DNA of 26,490 nucleotides from DATDAW01 sp036524675. GTDB lineage: Bacteria > Verrucomicrobiota > Verrucomicrobiia > Chthoniobacterales > DASVRZ01. The DNA is taken from NCBI GenBank assembly GCA_036524675.1, contig DATDBU010000042.1, positions 1 to 26,490 on the forward strand, written 5' to 3'. The notes below the pieces were generated by a model that saw nothing but the letters and a program-made list of their open reading frames with translations, was not told where the DNA came from and searched no databases. Below are positions 1-7,479 of this stretch, one piece after another. Within the stretch, counting starts at the first letter, position 1; each line of letters begins with the position of its first letter. The translations under genes and the position numbers were made by a program.

Positions 1-1
1 A

Positions 2-184
2 CCCAGGCGGATTTGTAACATCTTCTCCGGGAGCCTGTTGCGAAATGTCTATCAGCTGGCACGCGACGTGTTAATGCCTGTTCTCGACATGAGGGCAATT
101 TTTTCCGGAATCACCCAAGCCTGGCGGCGTCCGTACATGCGTCGGCTGGTAAAGCGATGGAGGCACCGGACGCCCTCCTGTTAA
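2..184 (+). other. open frame, possible 3' end of an upstream gene
   Basis: One plus-strand frame is open from the window edge to a TAA at 182-184 and would give about 60 residues of Arg/Trp-rich C-terminal sequence. I recognise no family in it, and it may be chance. The rest of 185-292 holds no gene I can support. A GTTAAC palindrome lies at 180-185, and a purine-rich AGGAAGG at 284-290 probably serves the next gene. Confidence 0.2.
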
Positions 185-292
185 CAACGGCGCCTTTTCC
201 GAGGCTCCCGTCATTTCAACCACGAATTCATCACAGACAAACTCGCACCTGCCTAAACGAATTGGGTCACAAGCCCTCCCTCCAGGAAGGGA

Positions 293-1009
293 ATGGATCG
301 GCCCGTAAAAGCAACCGCTAACACAATAACCATGAACCACTATAACAAACTCTACACTCCGGAAGATAGCGCCGTCGTATTCATTGACCACCAGCCGCAG
401 ATGACCTTCGGTGTTGCTAACATCGATCGGGCCACGCTCATCAACAACGTCACCCTTCTTGCCAAGGTCGCGAAGGAATTTAACGTTCCCGCTGTTCTTA
501 CAGCGGTGGAGACGGAATCCTTCAGCGGTTACATCTGGCCGCAATTGCTCGACGTGTTTCCGGGACAACCGGTTGTTGAACGGACTTCAATGAACTCCTG
601 GGATGACGCCGGTTTCCGCGCGGCCATCGAGGCCACGGGCAAAAAGAACATTCTCATGACCGGCCTTTGGACGGAAGTCTGCGTGACCTGGCCGACCATC
701 GAAATGCTCGGCGCCGGGTACAATATCTACGTCGTGGAGGATTGTTGCGGGGCGACTTCCCCGGCAGCCCATGAAGCATCGCTGTCCCGGATGGTGCAGG
801 CGGGCGCGGTGCGTCTGACGACGATTCCTGCTTTGCTGGAATGGCAGCGCGATTGGGCCAAGCGCGAGCATTACGACAAGCTGATGGGCCTGATCAAAGC
901 GCAGGGTGGCGCTTATGGCGTTGGTGTAGAGTACGCTTATACGATGGTTCACCACGCGCCGCAATCGGCCGTGAAACCACAGATTGTCCCGAAGAAAGCC
1001 GCACACTAG
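293..1009 (+). CDS. YcaC-like isochorismatase-family cysteine hydrolase
   Basis: This is a cytoplasmic cysteine hydrolase of the isochorismatase superfamily, YcaC branch. The physiological substrate of YcaC-type enzymes is unsettled, so none is assigned. The N-terminal strand carries the catalytic aspartate in FIDHQ (D32), a lysine lies in the ATGKK segment (K117/K118), and the nucleophilic cysteine is in TEVCV (C130). These are the three family landmarks in the usual order. The 238-residue length is slightly longer than the roughly 210 typical of the family because of a C-terminal extension of about 45 residues rich in Tyr, His and Lys. The start at 293 is chosen for the AGGAAGG just upstream. 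An internal ATG at 332 would fit the family N-terminus equally well but has no visible ribosome site. It is the first gene of a five-gene plus-strand cassette. Confidence 0.85.
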   Translation: MDRPVKATANTITMNHYNKLYTPEDSAVVFIDHQPQMTFGVANIDRATLINNVTLLAKVAKEFNVPAVLTAVETESFSGYIWPQLLDVFPGQPVVERTSMNSWDDAGFRAAIEATGKKNILMTGLWTEVCVTWPTIEMLGAGYNIYVVEDCCGATSPAAHEASLSRMVQAGAVRLTTIPALLEWQRDWAKREHYDKLMGLIKAQGGAYGVGVEYAYTMVHHAPQSAVKPQIVPKKAAH

Positions 1010-1082
1010 CAAACTGTCGCGGCGGTCCTGCGGCTGCGGGACCGCCGCAATAAAGGCCGACCACCGACCGCTACCATTAAAA

Positions 1083-1643
1083 ATGAGCGAGCCGATTCAC
1101 ATCGCCATCACTCGGCGCGTCCGCAAAGCGCACGTTGCGGAATTCGAACGCGCTCTGGCGGATTTTGCGAGTCGCTCTTTGGCGGAGCCTGGAGCGCGCG
1201 GGGTGCATTGTTTATATCCGCCACCGGGCTCCGCGTCGACGGAGTATGGCATCCTCCGCACCTTTGCCAGCACCGTTGACCGTGATGCCTTTTACGAGAG
1301 CGCTCTTTACAAAGACTGGCTGGCTCGCATTGAGCCGATGGTTGAAGGCGAAGCCTCGTATCGGCAGCTGACTGGTCTTGAAGCCTGGTTTCGCGACCCT
1401 CATGGCCGCGTTCCTCCGCGCTGGAAAATGGCTTTGCTAACCTGGATGGCCGTGTGGCCGGTTAGCATGCTCGTGCCCGCGATCCTGGTGCCGCTGCTGG
1501 GCCCCAACGTCCCTAAAGTCCTTACGTCCGGAGTCGTTTCCGCCGGCATTGTCATCATCCTTACCTGGGTCGCCATGCCGCTGCTGGTAAAGCTCGCCCA
1601 TCCGTGGCTTCACCCTTCAACCCAACCAACGAAAAAGTCATGA
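1083..1643 (+). CDS. antibiotic-biosynthesis-monooxygenase (ABM) domain membrane protein
   Basis: The 186-residue protein has two parts. Residues 1 to about 105 form a dimeric alpha/beta-barrel ABM-type domain. It starts with a strand containing IHIAITRRV, then a helix with HVAEFERAL, and continues through a G-x-x-G-x-H-C-L strand and an EYGILRTF strand. Residues 115-137 and 148-172 are two hydrophobic membrane helices. Fusion of an ABM domain to a C-terminal two-helix membrane anchor is a known architecture (COG3224-like). Such proteins are often called monooxygenases, but the oxidation substrate is unknown and many have no proven activity. The frame is open further upstream, but the ATG at 1083 begins the domain and leaves a sensible 73-bp gap after the hydrolase. 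The stop TGA overlaps the ATG of the next gene in an ATGA, implying translational coupling. Confidence 0.8.
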   Translation: MSEPIHIAITRRVRKAHVAEFERALADFASRSLAEPGARGVHCLYPPPGSASTEYGILRTFASTVDRDAFYESALYKDWLARIEPMVEGEASYRQLTGLEAWFRDPHGRVPPRWKMALLTWMAVWPVSMLVPAILVPLLGPNVPKVLTSGVVSAGIVIILTWVAMPLLVKLAHPWLHPSTQPTKKS

Positions 1644-3493
1644 ACACAGTCGCCGATCTCATTCTCCAAAACGGACGTATCACTACCCTCGACCCGCGGC
1701 ATCCGGAGGCAAAGGAAGTTGTCATCGTGGACGGCCGCGTCGCAGGGGTCGATAATGCCGCGGAATTTCAACGCGGCCCAGAGACAAAGGTCATCGACCT
1801 CAACGGCCGCAGAGCCATTCCCGGTCTGTATGATTCCCACCTGCACGTCATTCGCGGTGGATTGAACTACAACATGGAGCTGCGCTGGGAGGGCGTGCCC
1901 TCGGTTTCGCTTGCCCTGGCCATGCTGCGCGAGCAGGTCGCCCGCACGCCGGCGCCGCAATGGGTGCGCGTGGTCGGCGGATGGAGCGAATTTCAATTCG
2001 CCGAGCGGCGTATGCCGACCCTGGACGAGATCAACGCCGCCGCGCCGGATACGCCTGTCTTTGTCTTGCATCTCTATTGCCGGGCGCTGCTCAACCGCGC
2101 GGCGCTCAAAGCCTGCGGTTATACGAAGGACACGCCGAATCCGCCGGGCGGCGAAATCGTTCGCGACAAGGCGGGCAATCCCACGGGAATGTTAGTAGCG
2201 CGTCCCAATGCAACCATTCTTTACGCAACTCTTGCCAAAGGACCCAAGCTTCCGCCGGAATACCAATATAATTCGACCCGGCATTTTATGCGGGAATTGA
2301 ATCGCCTCGGCGTGACGAGTGTGTGCGACGCGGGCGGCGGTTTTCAGAATTATCCCGAGGATTACGAGATCATCCAGCAACTCCATCAGCGCGGTGAAAT
2401 GACCCTGCGCATCGCATACAATCTTTTTACGCAGAAGCCAGGCGGCGAACTCGAAGATTTCGTCCGTTGGTCGAAGATCGTGAAGCCGGACCAAGGGGAC
2501 GATATGTTCCGATGCAACGGTGCGGGTGAAATGCTCGTTTTTTCGGCGGCGGATTTTGAGGACTTCCTGGAGCCGCGTCCGGATTTGGAAGGGAAACTGG
2601 AGAGCGAATTGGAACGGGTGGTGCATTTCCTGGCGGAAAATCGCTGGCCCTTCCGGCTGCACGCCACCTACGACGAATCGATCAGCCGGTTTTTGAACAT
2701 TTTTGAGAAGGTTAACAAAGACGCTCCGCTTGAGGGTCTGCATTGGTTTTTTGATCATTGCGAGACGATCTCCGATCGCAACATTGAGCGTGTCAAAGCG
2801 CTCGGAGGAGGCATTGCCATTCAGCATCGCATGGCTTTTCAAGGAGAATACTTTGTGGACCGCTACGGTGCGAAGGCGGCCGAGCGCACACCGCCCATCC
2901 GGCGGATGCTGGAGATGGGTGTGCCCGTCGGCGCGGGCACCGATGCGACGCGCGTCGCGAGCTACAATCCGTTTGTGTCCCTTTACTGGATGACTACTGG
3001 AAAAACATTGGGCGGTTTGGCGCTCTATCCCGATAAAGCTCTGCTTAGCCGGGAGGAAGCCCTTCGGCTTTACACGCAGGGCAGCACCTGGATGTCGCGC
3101 GAAGAAGGAAAACGCGGCGCCATTGCCGTGGGGCAGCTTGCCGATCTGGTGGTGCTAACAAACGACTATTTCACGGTTCCCGATGAGGAAATCAAATCTC
3201 TCGAATCGGTTTTAACGATTCTGGGCGGGAAACCGGTTTATGCCGTGGAGGAATTCAAGCCGCTCGATCCCGATGCGCTGCCGGTCATGCCGGACTGGTC
3301 GCCAGTGGTCCGCTATCCCGGCTATTGGAGGCAGAGTTTCACATCGCACCTTCAAGAGCATGCGCATGGCTGCAGTTGCGGTCACGAGCATCACGTTCAT
3401 CAACCCGCAAAGAGCAATCCCTTCAACATTCCGCAATGGATGCTGGGGGCGCGCGGCCTGCTCGACGGCGGCTGCGAATGCTTCGCGTTCTAA
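1640..3493 (+). CDS. YtcJ-like metal-dependent amidohydrolase with His/Cys-rich C-terminus
   Basis: The 617-residue protein belongs to the amidohydrolase superfamily (amidohydrolase_3, YtcJ-like). It has an N-terminal beta-sandwich with LILQNGRI, then the metal-binding HxH in YDSHLH (H67, H69). Further candidate ligands are H341 (RLHATYDES) and H373 (FDHCETIS), and D435 in GAGTDATR is the likely catalytic aspartate. C-terminal sandwich strands contain GQLADLVVL. The substrate is not predictable. Residues 570-587 hold nine His/Cys residues, and the protein ends in a Gly-Cys-x-Cys-Phe-Ala-Phe motif (C612, C614). From memory, some YtcJ-type proteins share a similar GCSCWAF-like end, so the tail may be ancestral. 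The start at 1640 forms an ATGA overlap with the preceding stop and puts the protein at its natural N-terminus. The gene end overlaps the DoxX gene. Confidence 0.88.
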   Translation: MNTVADLILQNGRITTLDPRHPEAKEVVIVDGRVAGVDNAAEFQRGPETKVIDLNGRRAIPGLYDSHLHVIRGGLNYNMELRWEGVPSVSLALAMLREQVARTPAPQWVRVVGGWSEFQFAERRMPTLDEINAAAPDTPVFVLHLYCRALLNRAALKACGYTKDTPNPPGGEIVRDKAGNPTGMLVARPNATILYATLAKGPKLPPEYQYNSTRHFMRELNRLGVTSVCDAGGGFQNYPEDYEIIQQLHQRGEMTLRIAYNLFTQKPGGELEDFVRWSKIVKPDQGDDMFRCNGAGEMLVFSAADFEDFLEPRPDLEGKLESELERVVHFLAENRWPFRLHATYDESISRFLNIFEKVNKDAPLEGLHWFFDHCETISDRNIERVKALGGGIAIQHRMAFQGEYFVDRYGAKAAERTPPIRRMLEMGVPVGAGTDATRVASYNPFVSLYWMTTGKTLGGLALYPDKALLSREEALRLYTQGSTWMSREEGKRGAIAVGQLADLVVLTNDYFTVPDEEIKSLESVLTILGGKPVYAVEEFKPLDPDALPVMPDWSPVVRYPGYWRQSFTSHLQEHAHGCSCGHEHHVHQPAKSNPFNIPQWMLGARGLLDGGCECFAF

Positions 3494-3891
3494 TGGGGCT
3501 TCTGCTTCTGCGCGGCGTGACGGGTTTGATGATTTTTTACATTCACGGCTGGCATAAACTGCTAGGTGGAATCGACTATCTCCGGAATGATACGCCGTGG
3601 AAACTTGTCGAAGAAATCGGTGAAATGCATTTTCCCGCGCCGGTCGTCTCCGCCTTCGCAGCGACCGTCGTGCAGCTTGTCTGCGGGCTGTTTTTGGCCG
3701 CGGGATTCTGGACGCGACCCAGCGCCATCCTGTTAACAGGGGCGCTGGTCGTGGCCATTCTGCAGAACTTGCTCTCCGGACGTGATCCTCAACTGGCAAT
3801 CCTCTACACGCTAAACGTGGCATCCTTCGCGCTGATCGGCGGCGGTCGGTTGTCCCTGGACGCAATGTTGCAAAGACAGGGCGGTGAATGA
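3493..3891 (+). CDS. DoxX-family membrane protein
   Basis: This is a small integral membrane protein of the DoxX/DoxD-like family with about four hydrophobic helices. The first is rich in Leu-Leu-Arg-Gly followed by an FYIHGWHKL segment, and later come VVSAFAATVVQLVCGLFLA, an ILLTGALVVAIL helix and a last helix near VASFALIGGG. The short loop motif GFWTRPSA between helices 2 and 3 is typical. DoxX proteins are linked in some bacteria to redox stress and quinone-related functions, but no reaction can be assigned. Two starts are possible. ATG 3493 forms a TAATG stop-start overlap with the amidohydrolase and is preferred (132 residues). ATG 3478 would add five residues within the upstream gene. 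Its end overlaps the next gene at GTGAATGA. Confidence 0.8.
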   Translation: MGLLLLRGVTGLMIFYIHGWHKLLGGIDYLRNDTPWKLVEEIGEMHFPAPVVSAFAATVVQLVCGLFLAAGFWTRPSAILLTGALVVAILQNLLSGRDPQLAILYTLNVASFALIGGGRLSLDAMLQRQGGE

Positions 3892-4738
3892 CACGAATAT
3901 TATGAATAAAAGAATCAAAGTCGGCCGTGAAAATTCTGCTGACATAGAGCTTTACTACGAGGACCTCGGAACGGGCAAACCGGTTGTCCTCATTCATGCA
4001 TGGCCTCTGGATGGTCGGTCGTGGGAAAAACAAACGACCGCTCTGCTCAAGGCGGGTTACCGGGTCATCACCTACGATCGGCGGGGATTCGGTGGGTCCA
4101 GCCGGCCCAGCGCCGGTTACGATGTCGACACGCTTGCAAAGGACTTGCATACGCTCATTACGACTCTTGATCTTCAGGATGTGGCGTTGGTGGGTCTGTC
4201 CATGGGCGGCGGTGAAATCGCCAGGTATATAGGCACTTACGGTTCCGAACGCGTAAGAAAGGCGGTCCTTATCGGGACAGTTACACCGTTTCTTCTGAAG
4301 ACGCCCGACAATCCCGGGGGAGTGGATGGCGCCGTTTTCGATGGGATTCAGGAAGCTATCGCGGCGGACCGCTTTGCTTTCCTTTCCGCGTTCTTGGCCA
4401 ATTTTTACAATGCGGACGTCCTGGAGGGCAAGCGGATCAGCAAGGAGGTGATCCAGGAAAATTGGAATGTTGCGGCCAGCGCTTCGCCGCTTGCAACCTC
4501 GCAATGCGTTTCCGCCTGGCTTGCTGATTTCCGGGAAGACCTGGCAGGTTTCGACATTCCAACCCTGATCATTCATGGCGATGCGGATCGGTCCGTGCCT
4601 GTTTCCGTTTCAGGGGAACGCACGCATGCCCTTGTCAAGGGAAGCCGCCTGGTAAAGATCGAGGATGGGCCGCATGGACTCACCTGGACACATGCCGGGG
4701 AGGTCAACGGGGAGCTGTTAACCTTTCTCGGGAACTAA
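3884..4738 (+). CDS. alpha/beta hydrolase, non-heme chloroperoxidase type
   Basis: This 284-residue alpha/beta-hydrolase-fold enzyme resembles the cofactor-free haloperoxidase/esterase branch. The oxyanion region is VVLIHAWPLDG. The nucleophile elbow is GLSMGG (S106), the acid is in HGDADRSVP (D235), and the histidine is in DGPHGL (H264), so the full Ser-Asp-His triad is present. Family features such as TYDRRGFGGSS and an NFYN segment also fit. Members hydrolyse small esters and, in vitro, make peracids. The natural substrate here is unknown. The GTG at 3884 overlaps the DoxX stop and continues the coupled cassette. An in-frame ATG at 3902 is an alternative start six codons later. It is the last gene of the cassette, followed by a 119-bp gap with no clear terminator. 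Confidence 0.87.
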   Translation: MNDTNIMNKRIKVGRENSADIELYYEDLGTGKPVVLIHAWPLDGRSWEKQTTALLKAGYRVITYDRRGFGGSSRPSAGYDVDTLAKDLHTLITTLDLQDVALVGLSMGGGEIARYIGTYGSERVRKAVLIGTVTPFLLKTPDNPGGVDGAVFDGIQEAIAADRFAFLSAFLANFYNADVLEGKRISKEVIQENWNVAASASPLATSQCVSAWLADFREDLAGFDIPTLIIHGDADRSVPVSVSGERTHALVKGSRLVKIEDGPHGLTWTHAGEVNGELLTFLGN

Positions 4739-4857
4739 GCTGTGTTCCGATTTTTTCGTGCGACCGCATCCAAAACGGTACTAATGGTATTTATTTGTAG
4801 TCCAAAGGTGGGACTCAGCATGGGGTTGGGCGAACGTTATCCAAGTAGAACCAAGCC
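4739..4857 (+). other. intergenic gap ahead of the porin gene
   Basis: This 119-bp gap is the likely place for a separate promoter for the porin gene. An AT-rich stretch lies at about 4779-4798, and a short inverted repeat (AGTCC, 7-nt loop, GGACT) follows. Neither matches a consensus well enough to call a promoter or terminator. Confidence 0.25.
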
Positions 4858-6330
4858 ATGGTTTCGATCGAACACAGGCTGACGATTGTTGTGGCCGTTG
4901 CTGCGGTGCTCGACGCCGGGTTGGTCTGCGGCCAACAGGCGCAGGTCGTTCAGCCTCCGGAGATTGTCGGGAAGGCGCGTCAAATCGAGGATTATGGTTA
5001 CTTGCGCGACGCGCAAAATCGCCAGGGATTCTGGTGGGAGAATCTGAAATATGTGCCGGTCGGAACGTCTGCGGAGGCGGCTTTTGTCACTCTGGGAGGG
5101 GAAATGCGCGTTCGGTATGAATGGATCGATCACACGGATTTTGGTTCCGGTCCGCAGGATACGGGTGGCTACCTGCTCACACGTTATATCCCTTATGCTT
5201 CGCTGAGGGTCCCCAACCTGTCGGGTGGCTGGGAATTGCTTCTTTTTGGACAAGTGGAGGCAGCTTTCAGCGAACACGACGCCCGCGGTCCGGGTCCGAT
5301 CGATGAAGATGCCTTTGATGTGTTGCAAACGTTTGCCAGAGTCACCCTGCCATTGGGAAACGGTGAGCTGAGCATTCAGGCGGGACGTCAGGGGATTGCG
5401 TTCGGCACCGAACGGCTCCTTGGCGCCCGCTATGGCCCGAATATTCCGCTCAGTTTCGACGGGGGACTGGTTAGCTGGCGGGGCGACGTGTGGGATGTTA
5501 GTGGATTCTATCTGTGGCCCGTGCAGGTTGATCCGGACCCATTGGACAACCAGAGCGGCGACGATGAGCAGCTTTGGGGAATTTATTCGACACGGAAGTT
5601 GGGGGATTTGCTGCCCTCTCTTTCCGAGGCTGCGGCAGATTTTTATTATCTCGGTTACTCCAACGCCGCGGCGAGTTACGCCTCGGGCACTGGACGCGAA
5701 TTACGGCACACGATTGGCGCCCGGTTCTTTGGAAATCAGAGAGTCGCGGGCGGCACGCTGGACTGGAACTACGAAGGCATGCTGCAGTTCGGCAGCTTCG
5801 ACAGCGAGCGTGGCGACGGCGACATTTTTGCCTGGAGTATCGGCACAGAGACCGGCTATACATGGGACGCCTTTCTGACGCCGCGGTTTTGTGTGCGCGC
5901 GAATGTGATTAGCGGCGATAGCAACGCCAGCGACGCCGATCTGCAAACCTTCAATCCGCTGTTTCCGAAGGGAAAATACTTCGGCGAACTCACTCCGGTT
6001 GGGCCTTACAACCTCATCAATGTGCTGGGAGCTGCCAGTATTCGCGTGACGGATCGGATCACGATCTCCGCACAGGGCGGACCTTACTGGCGTTACAGCA
6101 CGGATGACGCCGTATATGGTGTGGGCGGCAATCTTGTTCGTGAGGATGTCGGGGCCAGCAACGCGAGATTTATCGGAGCGCAATTCGAAGTTGTGGCGGA
6201 GTGGACTCCGGCTCGTGAACTGGGCTTTCTGGTGAGCTATTCCCAGTTTGTACCTGACGCGTTTATCAACGAGAGCGGTCCCTCTGAGACCATCCACTTC
6301 ATCGCGGTCGAAGCCGTTGTGCAGTTTTGA
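4858..6330 (+). CDS. alginate-export-family outer membrane beta-barrel
   Basis: The 490-residue protein looks like an outer-membrane barrel of the alginate-export (AlgE-like, Alginate_exp) family. It has an N-terminal signal sequence (hydrophobic residues 8-24), then alternating amphipathic strands. Landmarks include LGGEMRVRYEW, a strand with LFGQVEAAF, the family signature QAGRQGIAFGTERLLG followed by GPNIPLSFDG, and a C-terminal strand ending in Phe (EAVVQF), as is usual for BAM-inserted porins. Pseudomonas AlgE exports alginate, but most homologues lie outside alginate clusters and probably move other anionic sugars or solutes. No alginate polymerase, epimerase or lyase gene is present here, so the substrate is open. 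No strong ribosome site is visible ahead of the ATG. The gene stands alone with gaps on both sides. Confidence 0.83.
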   Translation: MVSIEHRLTIVVAVAAVLDAGLVCGQQAQVVQPPEIVGKARQIEDYGYLRDAQNRQGFWWENLKYVPVGTSAEAAFVTLGGEMRVRYEWIDHTDFGSGPQDTGGYLLTRYIPYASLRVPNLSGGWELLLFGQVEAAFSEHDARGPGPIDEDAFDVLQTFARVTLPLGNGELSIQAGRQGIAFGTERLLGARYGPNIPLSFDGGLVSWRGDVWDVSGFYLWPVQVDPDPLDNQSGDDEQLWGIYSTRKLGDLLPSLSEAAADFYYLGYSNAAASYASGTGRELRHTIGARFFGNQRVAGGTLDWNYEGMLQFGSFDSERGDGDIFAWSIGTETGYTWDAFLTPRFCVRANVISGDSNASDADLQTFNPLFPKGKYFGELTPVGPYNLINVLGAASIRVTDRITISAQGGPYWRYSTDDAVYGVGGNLVREDVGASNARFIGAQFEVVAEWTPARELGFLVSYSQFVPDAFINESGPSETIHFIAVEAVVQF

Positions 6331-6358
6331 GCCGTCCGCTGAACAGAGCCAGACGGCT
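6330..6358 (+). terminator. weak hairpin after the porin gene
   Basis: A perfect 7-bp inverted repeat (AGCCGTC, 15-nt loop, GACGGCT) starts at the last base of the porin stop codon. No T-run follows, so it is at best a Rho-dependent or 3'-stabilising hairpin. Confidence 0.25.
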
Positions 6359-6470
6359 TGCCGGGTTGTGATACGCACAAGCAAAGAGATTATGCGTGGT
6401 TTCCCGCACGAGGCTGGCGTGAGCTGCTGAAGCGTGTTACATAGGCGACTCGAATTTTTGCCTCGGACTC

Positions 6471-7469
6471 ATGTCGAAACTGCGTCTGCACAAGCGTTTA
6501 TGGGGGTTTAGTATCGGTGCGGGGCTTCTTGGAGCCCTGGCTCTGGGGGTCCGGTACGCGATCAAGCCGCCCACGAAGTCGCGTGTGCCCGACACGATCT
6601 CCCCAGCGATTTTTGCGACGAAGTCATTTTCCACCAGCCGTGGCGAGATGGTCTTTCACGAATCGGGGTTGGGGAATCCATTGATTTTCCTCCATGGGAT
6701 CTACGTTGGGGCGTGTTCGTATGAATGGTCGAGGGTGTACCCTGCGTTTGCCGCGAACCATCATGTGATGGCGCCGGATTTGATTGGTTTTGGCGAATCA
6801 GAGCGCCCGTCGAAACCGTTTACGTCCGAGGACTTTGTGCGCAGCATCGCGGATTTCATTCATGCGAAATGTCCGGACCGTCCGCCCATTATCGTCGCCA
6901 GCGGACTTTCCGCGGCGCTTGCGACGCTGCTTGCCACGCAGCACCCGGAATTGGTTTCCCGGCTCATCCTTGTGATGCCATCCGGAATGCAGGACGATAG
7001 CAAACAGGAGATCTCGGTCGGGCTCGGACTGATCAGCCGGCTGCCTTTGCTGAATCACCTCTATTATCGAAATTATCTTTCCGCCCGCCCATCGGTCCGC
7101 GCGTGGCTGGAAACGGTGGGATTTGCCGATGCTGCGCTCGTCGACGATGAAACGGTCGAGGTCTTTACGACGTGCGCGCAGCAGTATCGCGCCGAGAATG
7201 CCATCTTTAATTTCTTGCGGCGCCAACTCAACGTGAATCTCGAAAGTCGCTTTGCAGAAGTTACACAGCCCGTGACTCTAATCTGGAGTGATCGCGTTAC
7301 GTCTCCGCCCGTCGAGCTCGCATATCGGCTACAGGAATCGAAACCCAACCGCTGCCACCTGATTATCTTGAAAAATCTGGGCCTTCTCGTTGCTCTCGAA
7401 GCGCCGCAGTTAATCAAAGAAACACTGGCCAGCGAACTTGACTCAGGCATCCGTATCGTCTCTGCCTGA
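6471..7469 (+). CDS. membrane-anchored alpha/beta-hydrolase-fold protein, probable pseudoenzyme
   Basis: The 332-residue protein has an N-terminal membrane anchor (about residues 12-30) followed by an alpha/beta-hydrolase core. Core landmarks are LIFLHGIYVG (oxyanion loop), VMAPDLIGFGESERP, VASGLSAAL where the nucleophile elbow belongs, and NLGLLVALEAP where the histidine loop belongs. Aligned by eye to the canonical GxSxG elbow, the serine position is Gly145. The canonical GH...EAP histidine position is Leu305. The acid loop IWSDRVTSP (271-279) is shortened. The fold therefore seems intact while the triad is not, suggesting a binding or scaffold role or an unusual chemistry. Alignment could shift the nucleophile to S144 or S147. 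The gene is monocistronic, and its stop lies 10 bp from that of convergent rlmN. Confidence 0.75.
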   Translation: MSKLRLHKRLWGFSIGAGLLGALALGVRYAIKPPTKSRVPDTISPAIFATKSFSTSRGEMVFHESGLGNPLIFLHGIYVGACSYEWSRVYPAFAANHHVMAPDLIGFGESERPSKPFTSEDFVRSIADFIHAKCPDRPPIIVASGLSAALATLLATQHPELVSRLILVMPSGMQDDSKQEISVGLGLISRLPLLNHLYYRNYLSARPSVRAWLETVGFADAALVDDETVEVFTTCAQQYRAENAIFNFLRRQLNVNLESRFAEVTQPVTLIWSDRVTSPPVELAYRLQESKPNRCHLIILKNLGLLVALEAPQLIKETLASELDSGIRIVSA

Positions 7470-7479
7470 TACATCGCCT

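Noticed and set aside
71..568. 165-residue open frame on the minus strand at the window start
   Set aside because: It overlaps the YcaC-like hydrolase gene including catalytic D32, and has no family resemblance.
3212..4576. 454-residue open frame on the minus strand
   Set aside because: It overlaps the amidohydrolase end, DoxX and the alpha/beta hydrolase, whose family motifs are clear on the plus strand; its translation is Arg/Pro-rich with no motif.
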